Source of the DNA: Candidatus Nomurabacteria bacterium RIFCSPHIGHO2_01_FULL_39_9 | Lineage (GTDB): Bacteria; Patescibacteriota; Minisyncoccia; Phycocordibacterales; DATEUR01 | Reading direction: 5' to 3' | DNA length: 8,793 nucleotides | Assembly (NCBI GenBank): GCA_001786825.1 | Contig: MFTL01000012.1 | Span: 1 to 8,793, forward strand | In this document: piece by piece, positions 1 through 6,200 of the stretch | Numbering within the stretch: the first letter of the stretch is position 1 | Layout of the letters: the number at the start of each line of letters is the position of its first letter | The notes under the pieces: generated by a model | Told to the model about the DNA's origin: nothing | The model's input: only the letters and a program-made list of their open reading frames with translations | Databases searched by the model: none | Translations under genes and position numbers: made by a program

Positions 1-115
1 AGGCAGAACTTGATTGGTAAGAGGTCGGCTTTTTTTCTTTTTGCGCGTTTGCCGAGTGCAATGAGAAAAAGAGAAGAGTTGCCAGTAATGCAGAAAAAAT
101 GAGTTTTGTCTTCAT
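1..115 (-). CDS. Secreted protein of unknown function, N-terminal 38 residues only (runs off left edge)
   Basis: Reading leftward from an ATG at 115, the frame stays open to the window edge and encodes 38 residues. They form a textbook Sec signal peptide: a basic start (MKTK), a hydrophobic core (LIFSALLATLLFF) and an Ala-Asn-Ala signal peptidase I site, so cleavage is expected after residue 24. The mature protein begins QKEKKPTSYQ and is hydrophilic. The remainder lies outside the window, so no function can be given. A good promoter lies upstream at 151-179. The leader has no purine-rich Shine-Dalgarno; instead it carries AACCTTAAA at 125-133 and TCCT directly before the ATG, as does the secreted gene at 2678. 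The protein is probably exported or periplasmic. Confidence 0.75.
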   Translation of the reverse strand, partial: MKTKLIFSALLATLLFFSLHSANAQKEKKPTSYQSSSA

Positions 116-150
116 AGGAGTTGTTTTAAGGTTCAATTTATTCAAATACA

Positions 151-179
151 ACAATATCAGTTTTAATGGGTAGTGTCAA
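151..179 (-). promoter_or_regulatory. Sigma70-type promoter for the secreted-protein gene at the left edge
   Basis: On the minus strand, a perfect -35 TTGACA (174-179) is separated by 17 bp from a -10 TATTGT (151-156). TGA directly before the -10 gives an extended -10. Transcription should begin near 144, leaving a leader of about 30 nt before the ATG at 115. Confidence 0.65.
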
Positions 180-185
180 ATTAAA

Positions 186-209
186 AACCGGAGTATTGCT
201 ACTCCGGTT
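186..209 (-). terminator. Hairpin terminator at the end of the repeat block
   Basis: A perfect 10-bp stem (AACCGGAGTA pairing with TACTCCGGTT) closes a 4-nt loop. On the minus strand it is followed by a run of five T (including two from the stem) and then AATTT, the form of an intrinsic terminator. The plus strand has no T-run after it. It would end any minus-strand transcript crossing the repeat block at 210-360, and it insulates the promoter at 151-179. Its sequence resembles the hairpin at 361-391. Confidence 0.65.
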
Positions 210-360
210 GTGCTTATTAATAATGGTTTTCTCAATGAGTGTGGCTCGCTTAATTCTACTGGTTTACTTTACTCTTATGACTCGCTCGATGTTTTTGGTT
301 TCTCTTGCTTATGATGACTCGCTTGTTGTAGATGGTTTTCTTAAATACCTTGGCTTTTAA
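210..360. repeat. Non-coding block of four imperfect ~36-nt tandem units
   Basis: TGGTTT recurs at 224, 260, 296 and 333, a spacing of 36, 36 and 37 nt. Within the first three units CTCGCT follows at a fixed offset (245, 281, 318). The fourth unit keeps only the TGGTTT start and runs into the hairpin at 361. Half a unit (TGCTTATTAATAA) precedes the first copy. No convincing gene is present. An open plus-strand frame starting at 166 crosses a strong hairpin and has no start signals, and the 37-nt step breaks a 12-codon repeat. With the hairpins on both sides this fills the whole gap between the genes at 115 and 413. It could be a structured RNA on the minus strand, a decayed minisatellite, or protein-binding sites. 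Confidence 0.6.
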
Positions 361-391
361 AAAAGTCCGGTATTGTTCAACACCGGACTTT
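361..391. terminator. Bidirectional hairpin terminator downstream of the HhH gene
   Basis: An 11-bp arm (AAAAGTCCGGT) pairs with ACCGGACTTTT. Minus-strand transcripts read into a run of six T, and plus-strand transcripts into TTTTATTTTTAT. It lies 21 nt after the stop codon of the minus-strand gene at 413-1225 and is that gene's natural terminator. It shares the pattern CCGG-TATTG-CCGG with the hairpin at 186-209. Confidence 0.75.
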
Positions 392-412
392 TATTTTTAT
401 ACTGATGTTTTA

Positions 413-1225
413 TCAGTCGCGGTCAATCATTTCGTAAGGTTGAATCACTGTTGTGTGTCCCAATTTTTCAACTGGATACGGGTCGCGAATCGGCAATCCT
501 TCCGCCTGCCGCCAGTAAAGCCAGAGACAACCCAGAAAAAGTTTAATCATTCTCCGGAAAGCGCGCATGTGAACATAATACTCGCTGGCATTTTCCGATT
601 TTTCAGCATCTTCAAGTTTTTTCCAGTCAACTGTTGGAAGAACTTTCATGCCCTTGCTCTCAAATTTCATGGCTTCTTGTTTCAGTGCTTTTTCAAAAAA
701 AGCACCAAACTTCGTTCCCTCTCCGCCCTTACTTTTTATAAGTTCGTGAGATTTGATGAGCGAAGTGCCAACCCGGTAACACATGAGTTTGAGCGTTTTG
801 TTGAAATGCAGTTCTTTGCCTTTCACCGGTCTTTCTCCGGCACCGTCAACAACTGCATAACCGGCATATTTCCAAAGCGAACTGATTGTTGGCGCTTTGT
901 TAATATCAATAAAACAGAGCACTTTCGCAATGTTTTCCTGACCAATCCCTTTTACTCTTGAGAACCATGGATGAGCCGGGTGAAGTTTAAGTATTTTTGC
1001 CACCGGTTTTAAAAACTTCTTTTCTTTGAACTTCTCCATTTCCGATTGGAATTTTTCCGTTTCCGGATCGGGAGTTTCGTTCTTTTTCAAATGAGTGTTG
1101 CGAATTTTAAGCGCGGTTAATCCTTGTTCAAAATGAATTTGAAAATCCACCAGCGCGGCTGCGTAACCAATTTTTTGGGCTAATGTTCTTTTGGGTTTCT
1201 TCTGTATTTTCTGTTTCTCCTCCAT
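413..1225 (-). CDS. Helix-hairpin-helix protein resembling the C-terminal domain of IS110-family transposases
   Basis: The 270-residue protein has a lysine-rich N-terminus and then a helix-hairpin-helix segment at about residues 91-123 (VKGIGQENIAKVL, then SSLWKYAGY). FNKTLKLMCY (141-150) follows, and the C-terminus carries LWLYWRQAEGLPIRDPY (234-250). This order matches the Transposase_20 (IS116/IS110/IS902) C-terminal domain, which contributes DNA binding and the catalytic serine in that family. No acidic DEDD RuvC-like domain precedes it, so it is probably not an autonomous transposase. Other possibilities are a domesticated derivative or a mobile-element DNA-binding protein. I start it at the ATG at 1225. 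The longer frame begins with TTG at 1291, next to the -10 of a good promoter (1292-1320), so it cannot be translated from that transcript. No Shine-Dalgarno is seen, but AACCT lies 8-12 nt upstream of the ATG. It ends in TGA just before a terminator. Confidence 0.75.
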   Translation of the reverse strand: MEEKQKIQKKPKRTLAQKIGYAAALVDFQIHFEQGLTALKIRNTHLKKNETPDPETEKFQSEMEKFKEKKFLKPVAKILKLHPAHPWFSRVKGIGQENIAKVLCFIDINKAPTISSLWKYAGYAVVDGAGERPVKGKELHFNKTLKLMCYRVGTSLIKSHELIKSKGGEGTKFGAFFEKALKQEAMKFESKGMKVLPTVDWKKLEDAEKSENASEYYVHMRAFRRMIKLFLGCLWLYWRQAEGLPIRDPYPVEKLGHTTVIQPYEMIDRD

Positions 1226-1291
1226 AATTTTTAGGTTTTTTGATTTTGGTTTTTGATTTAAGCGTTTATTTTTAAATAACTTTTGCCTCAA

Positions 1292-1320
1292 ACATTACCA
1301 CATCATTGATTTTAAGTCAA
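1292..1320 (-). promoter_or_regulatory. Extended -10 promoter for the HhH gene
   Basis: On the minus strand, TTGACT (1315-1320) is followed by a 17-bp spacer ending in TGG and then TAATGT (1292-1297). Transcription is expected to start near 1285, giving about a 60-nt leader to the ATG at 1225. The position rules out the TTG at 1291 as the start for this transcript. Confidence 0.65.
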
Positions 1321-1333
1321 CTCTAGGAAAAGT

Positions 1334-1369
1334 AAAAAAAACCGCCTAATCATTTCTGACTAGACGGCT
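1334..1369 (-). terminator. Intrinsic terminator of the multi-HTH zinc-finger gene
   Basis: On the minus strand CCGTCTAGTC pairs with GATTAGGCGG around a 6-nt loop, with two G-T pairs and no mismatches. A run of eight T follows (1334-1341). On the plus strand the same stem has two mismatches and no T-run, so it is directional. The stem begins about 10 nt past the TGA at 1380. Confidence 0.8.
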
Positions 1370-1379
1370 CGCTATTTCC

Positions 1380-2474
1380 TCATGGGCCCTTCCTGCATTT
1401 CTCATAATAATGCCTTACAACAAGAAGTGTGCTTTTCGGATAAAGTCTTATCGGCTTTCCCGACCGCGAAGAAATTTTCTCCAAATCGGGGCGGGTGGTA
1501 ATAACGCCTCGCTTTTGAAGAAGAAAAAGTGTGCGCCTTGAAATACCGGCAACCTCCATGGCGTCTTCCTGCATTAACCACTCTTCATTTTCTGGAAAAA
1601 CGATCTTGTCTAAATGTTTCTTTATTCTCTTAATGTTCTTAGACATCGGTTTTTTCAGAACATTTTCCATCCTCTGAGCTTCCCTTTTCTGCGTCTTCCG
1701 GCACTCTTCGGAACAGTATTGGAGCATCGGTCCTCTTTTATGGCATTTCTTTTCGGAAATGAAAATCACTTCGTATTCAAAATCGCTGCCACATTGGCGG
1801 CAAATTCCTCGGCCCTTCCCGCATTGATACTCTTTCACACGATCCGCGTGCCCAATCTTTTTCGCCACTTCCTTGGAAAGCATCATAAACCGCGCGCGCT
1901 TCACAGCTTTTCCCCGACTCAATTCGCGAACAACATGGTACGGTACACCGAGCTCCGATGCCAATGCGTGGGGCGACTGAAAACCGGTAACCGAATCGTC
2001 ATTTCGAAACCGCTGACGAACCCTTTCCTCCGTAAGGGGAAGGCCGAGTTTTTCTTTTATTGCCTTCCAACTAAAGCCTTTTTGCCGCAATTTGATAATT
2101 TTTTTCTCCTGAATTTTTTTTAATTTGGCACCTTTTCCGCGATCTTCCAAGAGGTCACGTTTCCGCAAGCGAACATAAATGCTACTCGTTTTTGTCGCGG
2201 GCAATTTCATCTTGAAAGACATCTCATCCAGAGTTAGTCCTTTTTTGTTCCATGCCCTGATAAATCTTCGGTCAAATTTTGATAGAGGGGTCATCGGCCT
2301 TCCCTGTTCGCGCTCTTCCAGTTTTTTCTCTCTTTTTGCTGTAGCATACAATGAACAAATTCTACCGTATTCTAGGCCGAGCCGAATCGAAATCTTTTTT
2401 AAGGTAATATGTTTTTTGTTCCACAAAGATATAAATCTTCGCAGAAGCACCCTGCTTATCTTTTGTTTTCCCAT
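1380..2474 (-). CDS. Putative DNA-binding protein with repeated helix-turn-helix segments and a zinc cluster
   Basis: A 364-residue, very basic protein. Two similar N-terminal modules begin RRFISLWNKK (12-21) and RRFIRAWNKK (69-78). Each continues with a helix-turn-helix-like stretch and ends in LEER or LEDR, so the module was duplicated. A third, more diverged copy (KKIIKLRQKGFSWKAIKEKLGL) lies at about 124-145, and another HTH-like stretch at about 168-208. Next come cysteines at 225, 228, 244, 254 and 258 (CRQC then YCSEEC), a zinc-ribbon or treble-clef pattern. The C-terminus (about 298-354) looks like a MerR or excisionase HTH. I choose the ATG at 2474: a TTG-started frame reaches 2594 but crosses a strong promoter at 2506-2537. 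It is probably a transcription factor or mobile-element regulator; the family is not recognised and the target unknown. The cysteines could also belong to a nuclease-associated zinc finger, but no nuclease motif is visible. Confidence 0.7.
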   Translation of the reverse strand: MGKQKISRVLLRRFISLWNKKHITLKKISIRLGLEYGRICSLYATAKREKKLEEREQGRPMTPLSKFDRRFIRAWNKKGLTLDEMSFKMKLPATKTSSIYVRLRKRDLLEDRGKGAKLKKIQEKKIIKLRQKGFSWKAIKEKLGLPLTEERVRQRFRNDDSVTGFQSPHALASELGVPYHVVRELSRGKAVKRARFMMLSKEVAKKIGHADRVKEYQCGKGRGICRQCGSDFEYEVIFISEKKCHKRGPMLQYCSEECRKTQKREAQRMENVLKKPMSKNIKRIKKHLDKIVFPENEEWLMQEDAMEVAGISRRTLFLLQKRGVITTRPDLEKISSRSGKPIRLYPKSTLLVVRHYYEKCRKGP

Positions 2475-2505
2475 TTCTTGTTTTTTTATTTGAATGAATT
2501 TCCGT

Positions 2506-2537
2506 ATTATATTACCATAGATACCAACGCTTAGCAA
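2506..2537 (-). promoter_or_regulatory. Promoter of the multi-HTH gene
   Basis: On the minus strand TTGCTA (2532-2537) is followed by 17 bp ending in TGG, then TAATAT (2509-2514). A consensus TATAAT overlaps it, shifted by 3 nt (2506-2511). Transcription starting around 2500 gives a leader of about 25 nt to the ATG at 2474, and makes the TTG at 2594 unusable on this transcript. Confidence 0.65.
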
Positions 2538-2571
2538 GTCTACGTTCCCTGCTTTGTTCAGAAACGATCTT

Positions 2572-2600
2572 TTAACATCATAAAAACTAGACAATATTTT
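2572..2600 (+). promoter_or_regulatory. Possible promoter of the small secreted-protein gene
   Basis: TTAACA (2572-2577) and TATTTT (2595-2600) are separated by 17 bp. The predicted start near 2607 would give about a 70-nt leader. The match is modest, but I see no better candidate between 2538 and 2677. It would fire divergently from the promoter at 2506-2537, so the DNA-binding product of 1380-2474 could in principle act on both. Confidence 0.4.
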
Positions 2601-2656
2601 GCCACCATGCTACCATTCCCGGTCTGTTTGTTCTTTAATTATTTTTTCAAATCACT

Positions 2657-2665
2657 AACCTTAAA
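2657..2665 (+). promoter_or_regulatory. AACCTTAAA leader motif shared by two secreted-protein genes
   Basis: The same nonamer sits 9 nt before the ATG of the left-edge secreted gene (125-133, minus strand) and 12 nt before this one. Both leaders also end in TCCT followed by ATGAA. The HhH gene has the shorter form AACCTAAA upstream of its ATG. The role is unknown; it could be a translation signal in a genome with few Shine-Dalgarno sites. Confidence 0.4.
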
Positions 2666-2677
2666 CCCCCAAATCCT

Positions 2678-3127
2678 ATGAAAAAATTTATTCTTGCTTT
2701 TGCGCTTGTTGGCGTGCTTTCGGTAGCAGTTAATTCAATGTTTCGCGTGGATGTGCCGAAAATCGGAACAGGCAAACCATTTACCACAGAAGATGGCAGA
2801 ATCGTACTTACCGGATTTCACACAGATAAAGACACTGTTCTTGTCTGGTTTGAAATTACAGAGGGCGCTTTCGGTGGTCGCAATGAAATTTACCGGACAA
2901 TTCCCTTGCTCGTTTATGGCGTTAATCCAAGAATTTTATCTCAAATCGGCCGACCAGCCGAAGCAAAGTATTCTTTCCGAATCGCGTATTTTAATCCAAA
3001 GAGTGTCGGCAAAGAAGATGTTTTGTTTAAAAAAGAACCTTACACCGCTGAATCAATTTTTAAAAACAGATTTATCAATTATAGCGAAGAAGAAAGTTTT
3101 ACGGTTGTTGATGCAAACAAAAATTAG
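2678..3127 (+). CDS. Small secreted or membrane-anchored protein of unknown function
   Basis: A 149-residue protein that starts MKK followed by a hydrophobic core (FILAFALVGVLSVAV, 4-18), a signal peptide or a single N-terminal anchor. Cleavage could fall near Ser20 (Val-Asn-Ser), but there is no strong Ala-X-Ala site. The rest has no cysteine and alternates hydrophobic stretches (IVLTGF, VLVWFEIT, TIPLLVYGV, SFRIAYF) with polar ones. This suggests a small beta-sandwich, loosely like extracellular Ig-like proteins of the DUF4352 type; that is a guess from pattern only. Translation should begin at the ATG at 2678. There is no Shine-Dalgarno, but AACCTTAAA at 2657-2665 and TCCT just before the ATG match the leader of the secreted gene at the left edge. 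It is the only plus-strand gene and converges on the giant gene. Confidence 0.75.
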   Translation: MKKFILAFALVGVLSVAVNSMFRVDVPKIGTGKPFTTEDGRIVLTGFHTDKDTVLVWFEITEGAFGGRNEIYRTIPLLVYGVNPRILSQIGRPAEAKYSFRIAYFNPKSVGKEDVLFKKEPYTAESIFKNRFINYSEEESFTVVDANKN

Positions 3128-3128
3128 A

Positions 3129-3150
3129 TTTTGAAAATAAATTTTCAAAA
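3129..3150. repeat. Perfect AT-rich inverted repeat just after a stop codon
   Basis: TTTTGAAAAT and ATTTTCAAAA form a perfect 10-bp inverted repeat around AA, starting 2 nt after the TAG at 3125-3127. The stem is weak because it is nearly all A-T. It may help protect the 3' end of the transcript or be a protein-binding site, and it precedes the true terminator. Confidence 0.5.
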
Positions 3151-3178
3151 AACCCGCCACGAAATGAGGCGGTTTTTT
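3148..3178. terminator. Bidirectional terminator between convergent genes
   Basis: CCGCC (3154-3158) and GGCGG (3168-3172) enclose a 9-nt loop, with TTTTTT after the stem on the plus strand. On the minus strand the stem is followed by GTTTTTT. It ends the plus-strand gene at 2678-3127 and the minus-strand giant gene, whose stop is at 3210. Confidence 0.75.
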
Positions 3179-3209
3179 AATTTTGTTCGAATCATTAACA
3201 TATAAAACA

Positions 3210-6200
3210 TTACCTAATCACCAATCCAGAAAATGGTCGCTCGCCAGCCGTGCGTGTACCCATCATAGAACTAAATTCAACATAATTATCGCTAAAAGCT
3301 GATTCAGGAATGTCTGCTACTAGATCTTCAATAAAATCAGTATTAAATTTTTCTTTCCATTCTTGCTTGAATCTTTTTTCAAAAAGTTCGGCGTTCAAAC
3401 CAACACTCGAAAGCGCCGCTTGCGAAACAGAAATTGAAAGCCGGGCTTGAGGAAATTCTTTTTTAAGCGCATTGTATTTTTTAAATACTGTCAGCGCATT
3501 GCTGACCAGCACATCTGGGCCTTTAGAGCCATAAACTCTATCAAACACAAAAGACATTTCCTTCTGGCCATCTGGCCGCTTAACCGGCACAAAGAAAAGA
3601 ATTTCATCCGAGACACTGCCTTCTTCTTTGCCGGTTTGATTTATCAAAAAGAATTTATTGTAGTCGCCAAAAGCCAAGTTTGTGTCATTATTCGCTTCTT
3701 TACGAAGACAACCCAAACATTGACGCATATTTTCAATAATCAAATTAAGGTCTTTGGTCATACGGCTTGTAATCCCCCCGCTTTCATCGGTTGCATAAAT
3801 AATTTTTTCAATCGCGGCCAATCGTTCGTTCAAAATGGGTCGGTCGGCAATATGGAGGCTCTTTTTAATTTTATCAAAATATTCTTTAACGCGATCTAAA
3901 ATTCTTTCAAGTTCTTTCATTTTATCTTTAATTGAATCGAGGTATTCGGTAACAATTATTCGCTCTTCGGGCGCGATCTTTTGATTGTCTTTAACTATCA
4001 AGCTCTCTAAGAAAGTAATATCTTTTGAAAGTGCCAAAGCGCCAGATTCCTGCTTAAATGACTCGCCTAATCGATTAAATACTTCGATGACCTTTTCGGT
4101 CGGCTCAAGCCGCTTTTGAAGTTCTTCAATGCTTTCATTTACTTTTTCTTCTTCAAGACGATGAATCATGTTAACAATGAGGCCGAGCGGCTGAATCAAA
4201 TCTTGAACGGTCTTCACTTGCTCACCACTCCATTTTGAAATATTAAAAATTTTGGCAATTTTTGATTGTAACTCTCTTTCGTCGGGAGATAATTGAATCT
4301 TTTTCCCCGTTGATTCGGCAAAAGTTTTAGAAAGTGTCGCGCCAATTTTTTTCCCTTCTGCTATTAAAAGGGCGAGCATTTCTTTTTCTGACTTTTCTGA
4401 ATAAATATCCGGATCAGCGAGTTCGGAAATATTGCGGCTCACATTGCCGAGCCGAACGTCAATTGTCTCGATATTACCAACCATATTAGACAAAACATCT
4501 TCCTGAAGAATTTCTTGGAATCTTGGTAAATCTTTTTCATTTAAGCCGCCGATTTCTAATAAAAGTTTGGACATTTCTTGTTTCTTTTCCAAAATCGGTT
4601 CGATTATTTCTAACTGCTTGGCTGAAAGATACTCCTTGGGATCTATTGGCGCGCCTTGGCGGAATTTTTCCCAAGCACCATCAAGTTCAAGACCTAAAAA
4701 GAACGCGAGAACGGCTTCCCGATTCTCATTGCGACCGCTAATATTGCCCATATATCTAATCGCATTTTGAATCGAACGAATATGCTCTTTGTTAAATTCT
4801 GTCGGCACTTTGAGAAGTCCAAACCTTTCTTTGAAATTAGCTTGGATAAGTTGAATTAATCGCGCTTTTTCGATTTCAAAAACTTTGGTTTTAAGAGCGT
4901 CGGGATTTTCAAGATTTTCAGAAAATTCTTTGATAAATTGCCGTACACCGACAAGATCGCGCGGATTGTAAGCAAATTCGCCATCTTCGTCGGTATTTTT
5001 TTGCTTGATTATAAGTTCAGCTTGATAGAGCGGCATAATTTCTTTCATGAAAGCTTTCAATTCCTTTGGGTTGAGATTTTCAAAAATTGGACCAAAAGCA
5101 GAATACAGGCTTGGCGCAGCAGCCAACACATCTCTTGAGAGATTATAAAATTCCGATCGATCATCGGCCGACCACTTTTCTTTATTGAAACGGGCTTCTT
5201 GCTTAACGAGCAAATCTTTTATTTCTTCTTTGGTGCGCAGAGCGGTTTTCTGATTATCAAAAGATTCGCTTACTTTGTAAATAAAATTACTTAGTGATTC
5301 GATGTGTTTTAAATTACCAGCGCCACCGGCTTCGTCAATCAGATAAGTTGTTATAAAAAGTTTTGGTGGCAAAATTATTTCTTTTTTTTCAAGATAAGTG
5401 AGCCAATCGTTTCTCAAACCAGCCAAGCAAGCATCTTTATAATCGCCCATAAAAAGATTTTTAATTTTTGTTTTTTCTTCATCGCCACGATCAAAAATCC
5501 TGGTATTCTCAAAAGCGTCTACATAATTTAATAGCGCTTCAGACCAATTTTTCTCATTGAAATCTTTTAAAGGCTCAAGGCCGGATCTTAATAATTTAAA
5601 AAATTCTTTTTGTTCTGTTTCAGGAACAGAAGCAACTTTATCAAATAAAATTATGATTGGCAGATCTGAAAGAATCCCCCCTTTGTATTGCTCAAGATCG
5701 CTAATTATGTTTGTTTTTTCCAACAATTCACTTGTCGATAAATCTTTTAACATGTAAAAAAGCTTCGGCCAATTGCCCGGAACGCCTAAGATTTCAGATG
5801 AGACATGCGAGCCAATCGATCCAACCCGATCAAGATAAGCAGGATTTCTCGCGATTTCATTTAAAATTACAGAATTTTTGGCCAAATACAAGTAGCCTGG
5901 AGGAAAAAATCCTTCAGAAAGATTAGATAGTGCGGAGATAGCATAATCCCTGACCGAAACCGATCGATTAATATCAAACACGACTTTTTTCTGATCTTCC
6001 AAAAATTTTTCGACAAGCGCATTGGTTTTTTCAAATTGAGTGAGCCTCTCAAGTATTATCCAATCCCTGCCTTCAACAGCCTCTTCAAAAATTTTTTCGC
6101 CATTTTTGCTGATACAGTTTTCTGCTTCTTTTTCGATATCAATTTCTGGAAAATGTTTTGTTAAAATCCTTTCATCAATTGCGTCACGAATCAAGCGTCC

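Noticed and set aside
1..40. tRNA-like stretch (GATTGGTAAGAGG) at the left edge
   Set aside because: No cloverleaf arms can be formed, and the minus strand is coding for a signal-peptide protein.
210..360. CRISPR array from the 36-nt periodicity
   Set aside because: 36 nt is the whole unit, too short for repeat plus spacer; the conserved parts are only about 6-10 nt and imperfect, and no cas genes are present.
166..360. 64-codon plus-strand frame through the repeat block
   Set aside because: It starts in a minus-strand promoter, crosses the strong hairpin at 186-209, and lacks any start signal; the 37-nt step also breaks the repeat in frame.
332..961. 209-codon plus-strand frame
   Set aside because: It lies antisense to the HhH gene and covers a terminator; the minus-strand frame has recognisable domains.
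1226..1291. N-terminal extension of the HhH gene to a TTG at 1291
   Set aside because: The extension begins next to the -10 of a TTGACT-17-TAATGT promoter; the transcript would start downstream of the TTG.
2475..2594. 40-codon extension of the multi-HTH gene to a TTG at 2594
   Set aside because: It crosses a good promoter (2506-2537), and the internal ATG at 2474 fits that transcript. A second, upstream transcript cannot be fully excluded.
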